NCBI RefSeq assembly: GCF_003144095.1
Contig: NZ_NSKH01000018.1
Location: 1,470,540 to 1,534,539, forward strand
Direction: 5' to 3'
DNA from: Streptomyces sp. ICBB 8177
Lineage (GTDB): Bacteria > Actinomycetota > Actinomycetes > Streptomycetales > Streptomycetaceae
DNA: 64,000 bases
Every line of letters starts with the position of its first letter. The stretch's first letter is position 1. Of the stretch, positions 37,679-44,258 are shown piece after piece. The notes under the pieces are model-generated. The model was given only the letters and a program-made list of their open reading frames with translations. It searched no databases and was not told the origin of the DNA. A program made the position numbers and the translations under genes.

Positions 37679-39112
37679 ATGCGCCGAGCGAAGATCGTCT
37701 GCACCCTTGGGCCCGCAACCGACTCGTACGACCAGATCAAGGCCCTGGTCGAGTCGGGCATGGACGTGGCGAGACTCAACCTCAGCCACGGTTCGCACGC
37801 CGACCACGAGGAACGCTACCGACGCGTGCGCAAGGCCGCCGAGGAGACCGGGCGCAGCGTCGGCGTCCTCGTCGACCTTCAAGGCCCGAAGATCCGGCTG
37901 GGCCGCTTCGCCGGAGGACCGGTACTCCTTGAACGCGGCGACGAGTTCACCATCACCATGGACGACGTCGACGGCGACCACCTGATGTGCGGCACCACCT
38001 ACAAGGGCCTCGCCACCGACGTCAGCCGCGGCGAGCGCATCCTCGTCGACGACGGCCGGGTCACCCTGGAGGTCACCGACGTCGAGGGCCCCCGCGTCCA
38101 CACCATGGTCATCGAGGGCGGCCTCGTCTCCGACAACAAGGGCCTCAACCTCCCCGGCGTCGCCGTCTCCGTGCCCGCGCTGTCCACCAAGGACGTCGAG
38201 GACCTGCGCTGGGGCCTGCGCGCCGGAGCCGACATCATCGCGCTCTCCTTCGTGCGCTCCGGCCAGGACATGGACGACGTGCTGCGGATCATGGAGGAGG
38301 AGGGCCGCCGCGTCCCGGTCATCGCCAAGATCGAGAAGCCGCAGGCGGTCGAACGCATCGAGGAGATCGTCGCCGCGTTCGACGGCATCATGGTCGCGCG
38401 CGGCGACCTGGGCGTCGAAATGCCCCTGGAGACCGTGCCGTTGGTGCAGAAGCGCGCCGTCAAGCTCGCCAGGCGCAACGCCAAGCCCGCCATCGTCGCC
38501 ACCCAGATGCTCGACTCGATGATCGAGACCTCGCGCCCCACCCGCGCCGAGGCGTCCGACGTCGCCAACGCGGTCATGGACGGCGCCGACGCGGTCATGC
38601 TGTCGGGGGAGACCAGCGTCGGCAAGTACCCCGTCGAGACCGTCAAGACGATGGGACGGATCGTCGCGGCCGCCGAGGAGGACATGCTCGCCGGCGGGCT
38701 GCCGCCGCTCACCGAACGCAGCAAGCCGCGCACCCAGGGGGGCGCGGTGGCCCGCGCGGCGGCCGAGATGGGCGACTTCCTCGGCGCGAAGTTCCTCGTC
38801 GCCTTCACCCAGAGCGGCGACACCGCCCGGCGCCTGTCCCGCTACCGCTCGCCCATCCCGGTCCTCGCGTTCACCCCCGAGGAGGCGACCCGCTCGCAAC
38901 TGAGCCTGACGTGGGGCGTCGAGACGTTCCTCGGGCCGGTCGTGCAGACCACGGACGAGATGGTCGACCAGGTCGACGAGCATCTGCTGCGCATCGGCCG
39001 CTGCAAGCGGGGCGACGTCGTCGTCATCACGGCGGGCTCCCCGCCCGGCATCCCCGGCACGACGAACATGGTCCGAGTCCACCACATCGGCGAGGACGAC
39101 GCGCCCAAGTAG
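37679..39112 (+). CDS. pyk: Pyruvate kinase
   Basis: Pyruvate kinase makes pyruvate and ATP from phosphoenolpyruvate, the last step of glycolysis. The 477-residue protein shows RAKIVCTLGPATDSYDQIK, MDVARLNLSHGSHADHEER, DLQGPKIRLGRF, the signature PVIAKIEKPQAVERIEEI with the catalytic Lys/Glu, MVARGDLGVEMP, and MLDSMIETSRPTRAEASDVANAVMDG. The C-terminal regulatory domain ends VITAGSPPGIPGTTNMVRVH. The ATG at 37679 fits a leaderless transcript. It converges on the frameshifted HTH gene. Confidence 0.97.
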   Translation: MRRAKIVCTLGPATDSYDQIKALVESGMDVARLNLSHGSHADHEERYRRVRKAAEETGRSVGVLVDLQGPKIRLGRFAGGPVLLERGDEFTITMDDVDGDHLMCGTTYKGLATDVSRGERILVDDGRVTLEVTDVEGPRVHTMVIEGGLVSDNKGLNLPGVAVSVPALSTKDVEDLRWGLRAGADIIALSFVRSGQDMDDVLRIMEEEGRRVPVIAKIEKPQAVERIEEIVAAFDGIMVARGDLGVEMPLETVPLVQKRAVKLARRNAKPAIVATQMLDSMIETSRPTRAEASDVANAVMDGADAVMLSGETSVGKYPVETVKTMGRIVAAAEEDMLAGGLPPLTERSKPRTQGGAVARAAAEMGDFLGAKFLVAFTQSGDTARRLSRYRSPIPVLAFTPEEATRSQLSLTWGVETFLGPVVQTTDEMVDQVDEHLLRIGRCKRGDVVVITAGSPPGIPGTTNMVRVHHIGEDDAPK

Positions 39113-39172
39113 GCGGCGCGGGCGAGGCGTTGAGCGGACGGGGGTCGGTTGGGCGCGGTGGCTGGCGGGCGT

Positions 39173-39191
39173 GGCGCGCGTTGTGCGCGCC
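39173..39191. terminator. Stem-loop between pyk and the HTH pseudogene
   Basis: GGCGCGC at 39173-39179 pairs with GCGCGCC at 39185-39191 across a 5-nt loop, directly abutting the convergent stop codon at 39192. Confidence 0.5.
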
Positions 39192-39946
39192 TCACCACTT
39201 GGCCCCGACGCGCGCGTCCATCAACGCGACGGAGGAACGACGGGCGACGGATATGTTGTACGGTCCGGCCCGCCGCCACCGCACACCCACCGCGTCCATG
39301 GTGTCGGTGCACAACCGCCGGATGTCCGCCGACTTGTTGGTGAAGAAGTAGCGCGGGTATTCATATCGCCTGCGCTCGCCGCCCACCACACGCTCCGTCC
39401 AGTTGGTGGTGCGGCAGCCGTCGGAGTGGATGAGGCCGCGCAGGAATTCCCACGGGTGGGCGGCCACGATTTCCCGCTGCCACGATTCGAGGGTGATCGG
39501 CCGCTCGTGCTTCATTCCCGGGCCGTGCTGGGGGAACAGGCAGGGCCGGTGCCGGTCGTGGCTGACGACGCTCACATGGCCGGTGCACGGCACGCGGCTC
39601 ACGGACACCCCGGGGCGCACCGCGCGAGCCGCGCGCTCACAAGCGTCGATCAGGCCCGGCCAGGCGTCGGCGCAGGCGATGCGCAGATAGTGGCCGCCGG
39701 TCGTGGATGGGCGCTCAGGCATCCGTCACCGAGGTAGAGCCCCAGCAAGTAGGCGTACTCGGGACCGAGTCGACGCGGTCGGCCCGCGCACGGATCGCAC
39801 TCGCGCAGCCGTCGCAGTGGCTCGACGCGGGCCCGCCAGGCGCGCACCGCGGATCGCGAGACCCCGGTCTCCCGGCTGACGGAACTGAGGCTGCGGCCCT
39901 GGGAGAGGAGGGACAGCGCATGCCGTCGCAGCGCGATGTCGTACAT
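39192..39946 (-). pseudogene. Frameshifted HTH / LAGLIDADG-homing-endonuclease-like protein
   Basis: Leftward from 39946 the first frame encodes MYDIALRRHALSLLSQGRSL, an HTH (VSRETGVSRSAVRAWRAR), then PRRLGPEYAYLLGLYLGDGC, a LAGLIDADG-like helix, and soon stops. The adjacent -1 frame continues with GGHYLRIACADAWPGLIDAC, FPQHGPGMKHERPITLESW, HPWEFLRGLIHSDGCRTTNW and YEYPRYFFTNKSADIRRLC to a stop at 39194-39192. Together they match a single ~250-residue family common in Streptomyces, annotated 'transcriptional regulator' or homing endonuclease-like. A one-base deletion between about 39690 and 39710 explains the break. The gene lies next to the 3' end of a tRNA. A sequencing error or programmed frameshift is also possible. 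Confidence 0.8.
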
Positions 39947-39997
39947 GTGATCGACTCTGTCGGGCGTGACGGACCGTGTACAGAGATCGAAGGATTG

Positions 39998-40015
39998 TTC
40001 ACCCTGATCGGTGAA
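39998..40015. terminator. Possible tRNA terminator stem-loop
   Basis: TTCACC at 39998-40003 pairs with GGTGAA at 40010-40015 across six bases, about 40 bp beyond the tRNA 3' end. The surrounding DNA is unusually AT-rich for this window. Confidence 0.35.
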
Positions 40016-40055
40016 AACCACTTAAAGCGAGTGAACCTTGGAAATAAAGGTAAAG

Positions 40056-40130
40056 TGCCCCGGGTCGGATTCGAACCGACACTGTATGGGTTTTGAATCC
40101 ATTGCCTGCTGCCAGTTGGGCTACCGGGGC
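40056..40130 (-). tRNA. tRNA with CAA anticodon (Leu-type anticodon, class-I fold)
   Basis: A 75-nt cloverleaf can be drawn on the leftward strand. The 7-bp acceptor stem is GCCCCGG (40130-40124) with CCGGGGC (40063-40057), with discriminator A at 40056. The T-arm is GTCGG-TTCGAAT-CCGAC. The anticodon arm is ATGGA-TTCAAAA-CCCAT with anticodon CAA (complement of 40093-40095) and an A-C mismatch next to the loop. The D-loop contains TGGCAGC. The variable region is only 5 nt, whereas leucine tRNAs normally have a long variable arm, so the isotype is doubtful. CCA is not encoded. Confidence 0.75.
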
Positions 40131-40143
40131 TCCTTCGAAATGA

Positions 40144-40171
40144 AGGATAGCGGATACCCGCCGTGACTCAA
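40144..40171 (-). promoter_or_regulatory. Promoter for the tRNA
   Basis: On the leftward strand, TTGAGT (40171-40166) and TATCCT (40149-40144) are separated by 16 bp. The -10 ends 13 nt before the tRNA 5' end at 40130. Confidence 0.5.
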
Positions 40172-40187
40172 ACCTACAGGACGTAGG

Positions 40188-40193
40188 TAGGCT
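40188..40193 (+). promoter_or_regulatory. -10 hexamer of the response-regulator gene
   Basis: TAGGCT at 40188-40193 predicts transcription from about 40200. The ATG at 40195 would then lie upstream of the RNA start, which supports the GTG at 40228. Confidence 0.45.
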
Positions 40194-40227
40194 CATGCAT
40201 GCACCCCACCCCGAAACGAGGAGCCCA

Positions 40228-40893
40228 GTGAGCGCCGCTGACGCCCCCGACGAGTTCGCTACCGCCGCTGCGGAGGAGACGGCCGCCGCCGGAGGCGACC
40301 ACGTGCCGCCGCACACCACCCGCGTCGTCATCGCCGAGGACGAGGCCCTGATCCGGCTCGACCTGAAGGAGATGCTGGAGGAGGAGGGCTACTCGGTCGT
40401 GGGCGAGGCGGGCGACGGGCAGCGGGCTGTCGAGCTCGCCGAGGAGCACCGCCCCGACCTGGTCATCCTGGATGTGAAGATGCCCGTCCTCGACGGCATC
40501 TCCGCCGCCGAGCGCATCGCCAACGACCGCATCGCGCCCGTCCTGATGCTGACCGCCTTCTCCCAGCGCGAGCTGGTCGACCGCGCCCGCGAGGCCGGGG
40601 CGATGGCCTACCTGGTCAAGCCGTTCAGCAAGAGCGACCTGGTCCCGGCCATCGAGATGGCCGTCTCCCGCTTCACCGAACTGCGCGCCCTGGAAGCCGA
40701 GATCGCCGACCTCTCGCTGCGCCTGGAGACCCGCAAGCTGGTGGACCGCGCCAAGAGCGCGCTGCAGACCAAGTACGGGCTGAGCGAGCCGGCCGCGTTC
40801 CGCTGGATCCAGAAGACCTCGATGGACCGCCGGATGTCGATGCAGGCCGTGGCCCAGGCCGTGATCGACGAGGTCGGCGGCGCCGCCGGCTGA
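40228..40893 (+). CDS. ANTAR-domain response regulator (PdtaR-like)
   Basis: The 221-residue protein has an N-terminal receiver domain (RVVIAEDEALIRLDLKEML; phospho-Asp in LVILDVKMPVLDG; conserved Thr/Lys in MLTAFSQ and YLVKPFSKSDL) and a C-terminal ANTAR RNA-binding domain (LVDRAKSALQTKYGLSEPAAF and MDRRMSMQAVAQAVIDE). ANTAR regulators act as antiterminators on target mRNAs after phosphorylation; the mycobacterial homologue PdtaR works with the kinase PdtaS. No kinase gene is nearby. The GTG at 40228 has ACGAGGAG about 6 nt upstream and is preferred to the ATG at 40195. Confidence 0.93.
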   Translation: MSAADAPDEFATAAAEETAAAGGDHVPPHTTRVVIAEDEALIRLDLKEMLEEEGYSVVGEAGDGQRAVELAEEHRPDLVILDVKMPVLDGISAAERIANDRIAPVLMLTAFSQRELVDRAREAGAMAYLVKPFSKSDLVPAIEMAVSRFTELRALEAEIADLSLRLETRKLVDRAKSALQTKYGLSEPAAFRWIQKTSMDRRMSMQAVAQAVIDEVGGAAG

Positions 40894-40920
40894 CCCGCCC
40901 GCCGGGACCCCGGAAACCAC

Positions 40921-40952
40921 GAACGCCCGCGTCGGGATCGGCGCGGGCGTTC
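40921..40952. terminator. Stem-loop between response regulator and thioesterase genes
   Basis: An 11-bp perfect stem (40921-40931 with 40942-40952) and 10-nt loop lies between the two convergent genes. Confidence 0.75.
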
Positions 40953-40985
40953 GGCGTGCGGGCCCGGAGACGGCGGCCCCCTGGC

Positions 40986-41459
40986 TCAGGCGGTCTGACC
41001 TCCGGGCGCGACCGGGCGCAGCATGCAGGTCAGCCGGGCCGAACACACCCTGCGGTCCTGCTCGTCGGAGATCACGATCTCGTAGGTGGCGCTGGAGCGG
41101 CCCCGGTGGACCGGCGTGGCGACGCCGGTGACCAGGCCGGAGCGCAGGCCCCGGTGGTGGGTGCAGTTGAGGTCGACGCCGACCGCGATCTTGTGCGGTC
41201 CGCCGTGCAGCATCGCGCCGACCGAGCCGAGGGTCTCGGCGAGCACGGCGGAGGCCCCGCCGTGCAGCAGGCCGTACGGCTGGGTGTTGCCCTCGACCGG
41301 CATGGTGCCCACGACGCGCTCGGCGGAGGCCTCGGTGACCTTCACGCCCATCCGCTCGCCGAGGTCGCCCGCCGAGAAGAGCGCGGGCAGGTCGATGCCG
41401 AGTCCGGCGTACTCCTCGACGACGTCCGGCGGGAACTTGGTTGTGGCCTGCTCGCCCAT
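40986..41459 (-). CDS. Hotdog-fold PaaI-type thioesterase
   Basis: The 157-residue leftward protein is a PaaI/YbdB-type hotdog thioesterase. The key segment is NTQPYGLLHGGASAVLAETLGS, with the HGG and the catalytic acidic residue on the long helix. VGVDLNCTHHRGLRSG and VCSARLTCMLRP form later strands. Such enzymes hydrolyse acyl-CoA, often aromatic or menaquinone-pathway thioesters; the substrate here is unknown. The start is set at the ATG 41459 (MGEQATTKF), with a GGAG upstream. An ATG at 41492 would add 11 residues but abuts a GAGG with no spacer. Confidence 0.87.
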   Translation of the reverse strand: MGEQATTKFPPDVVEEYAGLGIDLPALFSAGDLGERMGVKVTEASAERVVGTMPVEGNTQPYGLLHGGASAVLAETLGSVGAMLHGGPHKIAVGVDLNCTHHRGLRSGLVTGVATPVHRGRSSATYEIVISDEQDRRVCSARLTCMLRPVAPGGQTA

Positions 41460-41635
41460 GGGGGTCGGCTCCGATCCTCCTCGCCCGGTCATCCTCGGCC
41501 GGGAACTGCCACCGTCCTATCAGGAGTCGGCCGTCGCCAGACGATCACCACCCGGTGTTCTGCGTCACGTGCGTGTAGCCGTCACGTACCAGGCCGCGCA
41601 GCCGTCGCGTACCCGCCGCCGGGAGCCGGGGGCGG

Positions 41636-43933
41636 CTACGCCTCGCGCGCCGGCTCCAGGCGTATCACCACCGACTTCGACGCCGGCGTGTTGCTGGTGT
41701 CGGCGGTGTGGTCGAGGGGGACCAGCACGTTGGTCTCCGGGTAGTAGGCGGCGGCGCAGCCCCGGGGGGTCGGGTAGTGCACGACGCGGAAGCCCTCGGC
41801 GCGTCGTTCCACGCCGTCCGCCCACTCGCCCACCAGGTCGGTGTACGCGCCGTCCGCGAGGCCGTGGGCGGCTGCGTCGTCGGGGTGGAGCAGAACGACC
41901 CGGCGGCCGCCCTTGACCCCGCGATAGCGGTCGTCGAGGCCGTAGATGGTGGTGTTGTACTGGTCGTGCGAGCGCAGCGTCTGGAGCAGCAGACGGCCTT
42001 CCGGCACCTCGGGGTACTCGACGGGCGCAGCGGTGAAGTTGGCCTTGCCGGTGGCGGTGGGGAAGGTGCGGTTGTCGCGCGGGCCGTGCGGAAGGGCGAA
42101 GCCGCCGGGGGCGCGCACCCGGGTGTTGAAGTCGTCGAAGCCGGGGACGACCCGCTCGATGCGGTCGCGCACCCGGTCGTAGTCGGCCTCGAACTCCTCC
42201 CAGGGCACGACGCTGTCCGGTCCCAGGACTGCGCGGGCCAGGCGGCAGATGATGGCGGGCTCGGACAGCAGGTGCGGGCTCGCGGGCTCGAGGCCGCCGC
42301 GCGAGGCGTGCACCATGCCCATGGAGTCCTCGACGGTGACGAACTGCTCGCCGCCCGCCTGCTGGTCCCTTTCGGTGCGGCCGAGGGTGGGCAGGATCAG
42401 CGCGCGGGCGCCGGTGACCACGTGGGAGCGGTTGAGCTTGGTGGAGACGTGGACGGTGAGCCGGGCGCGGCGCATCGCGGCCTCGGTGACGTCGGTGTCG
42501 GGGGAGGCGGAGACGAAGTTGCCGCCCATGGCGAAGAACACCTTGGCGTCGCCGTCGCGCATCGCCTCGATGGCGCGGACCACGTCGTAGCCGTGCTCGC
42601 GGGGTGGTGCGAAGCCGAACTCCTTCTCCAGCGCGTCGAGGAAGGCGGCCGCGGGCCGTTCGAAGATGCCCATGGTGCGGTCGCCCTGGACGTTGCTGTG
42701 GCCGCGGACGGGGCAGACGCCGGCGCCGGGGCGGCCCACGTTGCCGCGCAGCAGCAGGAAGTTGACGACCTCGCGGATGGTGGGCACGGAGTGCTTGTGC
42801 TGGGTGAGGCCCATCGCCCAGCAGACCACGACGCTGCGCGCCTGGAGCACCATGGCGAGCAGCCGCTCGATGTCGCGGCGGTCCAGGCCGGTGGCGCGCA
42901 GCGTCTCGTCCCAGTCGGCGGCCCGCGCGGCGGCGGCGAACTCCTCGTATCCGTGGGTGTGTTCGTCGATGAACGCGGTGTCGAGCACGGTGCCGGGGGC
43001 GCGGTCCTCGGCTTCGAGCAGCAGCCGGTTGAGCAGGCGGAAGAGTGCCTGGTCGCCGCCGAGGCGGATCTGGAGGAACAGGTCGGTCAGCGGGGTGCCG
43101 CCGCCCGCGAGGCCCTTGGGGGTCTGGGGGTTCTTGAACCGTTCGAGTCCTGCTTCGGGCAGCGGGTTGACGCTGACGATGCGGGCGCCGCCGGCTTTGG
43201 CCTTCTCCAGTGCGGAGAGCATGCGGGGGTGGTTGGTGCCGGGGTTCTGGCCCGCGACGATGATCAGGTCGGCCCGGTAGAGGTCTTCGAGCAGGACGCT
43301 GCCCTTGCCGACGCCGAGGGTCTCGGTGAGCGCGGAGCCGGACGACTCGTGGCACATGTTGGAGCAGTCCGGCAGGTTGTTGGTGCCGAACTCGCGGGCG
43401 AAGAGCTGGTAGAGGAAGGCGGCCTCGTTGCTGGTGCGGCCGGAGGTGTAGAAGAGGGCCTCGTCGGGGGAGTCCAGGGCGCGCAGTTCGTCGGCGACGA
43501 TCTCGAAGGCGCGCTCCCAGGGGACCGGTTCGTAGTGGTCGGCGCCTTCGGCGAGGTACATCGGCTGGGTGAGGCGGCCCTGCTGGCCGAGCCAGTAGCC
43601 GCTGCGCCGGGCCAGGTCGGAGACCGGGTGGCGGGCGAAGAACGCGGGGGTGACGCGGCGCAGGGTGGCTTCCTCGGCGACCGCCTTGGCGCCGTTCTCG
43701 CAGAACTCGGCGCGGTGGCGGTGGTCGGGCTCGGGCCAGGCGCAGCCGGGGCAGTCGAAGCCGTCCTTCTGGTTGACCTTCAGGAGGGTCAGGGCGGTGC
43801 GCTTGACGCCCATCTGCCGGGTCGCGATGCGCAGGGAGTGGCCGACCGCGGGCAGTCCCGCCGCGGCGTGCTGCGGCGCGGTCACCTCGGGCGCGTCCTG
43901 TACCGGGTCCCCTGCGGGTGGCTTCGTCGCCAT
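41636..43933 (-). CDS. FdhF/YdeP family molybdopterin oxidoreductase
   Basis: The 765-residue leftward protein is a molybdopterin-dependent oxidoreductase of the FdhF/YdeP group. N-terminal CPGCAWPEPDHRHRAEFCENG could hold an iron-sulfur or metal centre. The cofactor domain shows FYTSGRTSNEAAFLYQLFAR, CSNMCHESSG, VAGQNPGTNHPRML, and VCPVRGHSNVQGDRTMG. The C-terminal molydopterin-dinucleotide domain includes TLRSHDQYNTTIYGLDDRYRG and VLLHPDDAAAHGL. Relatives of YdeP are linked to acid resistance or formate metabolism, but the substrate is not known. No maturation gene (for example fdhD) is in the window. Divergent from polA. Confidence 0.9.
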   Translation of the reverse strand: MATKPPAGDPVQDAPEVTAPQHAAAGLPAVGHSLRIATRQMGVKRTALTLLKVNQKDGFDCPGCAWPEPDHRHRAEFCENGAKAVAEEATLRRVTPAFFARHPVSDLARRSGYWLGQQGRLTQPMYLAEGADHYEPVPWERAFEIVADELRALDSPDEALFYTSGRTSNEAAFLYQLFAREFGTNNLPDCSNMCHESSGSALTETLGVGKGSVLLEDLYRADLIIVAGQNPGTNHPRMLSALEKAKAGGARIVSVNPLPEAGLERFKNPQTPKGLAGGGTPLTDLFLQIRLGGDQALFRLLNRLLLEAEDRAPGTVLDTAFIDEHTHGYEEFAAAARAADWDETLRATGLDRRDIERLLAMVLQARSVVVCWAMGLTQHKHSVPTIREVVNFLLLRGNVGRPGAGVCPVRGHSNVQGDRTMGIFERPAAAFLDALEKEFGFAPPREHGYDVVRAIEAMRDGDAKVFFAMGGNFVSASPDTDVTEAAMRRARLTVHVSTKLNRSHVVTGARALILPTLGRTERDQQAGGEQFVTVEDSMGMVHASRGGLEPASPHLLSEPAIICRLARAVLGPDSVVPWEEFEADYDRVRDRIERVVPGFDDFNTRVRAPGGFALPHGPRDNRTFPTATGKANFTAAPVEYPEVPEGRLLLQTLRSHDQYNTTIYGLDDRYRGVKGGRRVVLLHPDDAAAHGLADGAYTDLVGEWADGVERRAEGFRVVHYPTPRGCAAAYYPETNVLVPLDHTADTSNTPASKSVVIRLEPAREA

Positions 43934-44013
43934 CGCCGTGTCCCTCCGTCGTGCTGCTTTCCGTCCCTGTCCGCGTCGATCCTCCCACGTCGGCGCGGCG
44001 GCGCCAGGGGCCT

Positions 44014-44022
44014 GTGGATAAC
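44014..44022 (-). promoter_or_regulatory. DnaA-box-like 9-mer upstream of polA
   Basis: TGTGGATAA at 44014-44022 is the exact reverse complement of TTATCCACA, the classical DnaA box. It lies immediately left of the 22-bp repeats. A single box does not make an origin. Confidence 0.4.
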
Positions 44023-44028
44023 TTCACC

Positions 44029-44138
44029 GCACCCCGGGGCCATGCCTCGGCCCGCCCGGGTCCGTGCCACGGCCCGCCCGAGTTCATGCCTCGGCCCGCC
44101 CGGGTCCGTGTCCCAGCCCGCCCGGGTCCGCGCCTCGC
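44029..44138. repeat. 22-bp tandem repeat array upstream of polA
   Basis: The core CCCGCCCG occurs at 44051, 44073, 44095 and 44117, with a diverged copy at 44139, always exactly 22 bp apart. A half-matching unit precedes at 44029. The unit is close to CCCGCCCGGGTCCGTGCCTCGG. It ends about 120 bp before the polA GTG. Confidence 0.75.
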
Positions 44139-44258
44139 CCCGCCCCCGGCGCGGACCGGGGCCCAACCCCCGGCCGAACCGGGGCCGCGCCCCGGTTCGC
44201 GTTCCGACCCGCGCCGCGCCGGACGGGAGTGTCAGTGGTCCGTGGGAGGATCGGGGAC

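Larger units (their letters stand above)
43934..44258. other. FdhF-polA divergent spacer
   Basis: This 325-bp spacer holds a perfect DnaA-box-like 9-mer at 44014-44022 and a five-unit 22-bp tandem array, both listed separately. No gene is supported in it. Confidence 0.5.

Noticed and set aside
40195-40227. ATG at 40195 as start of the response regulator
   Set aside because: It lies at the predicted -10/+1 region; the GTG at 40228 has a proper ribosome site.
44029-44138. 22-bp array upstream of polA considered as a CRISPR array
   Set aside because: Units are contiguous with no unique spacers, and no cas genes are nearby.
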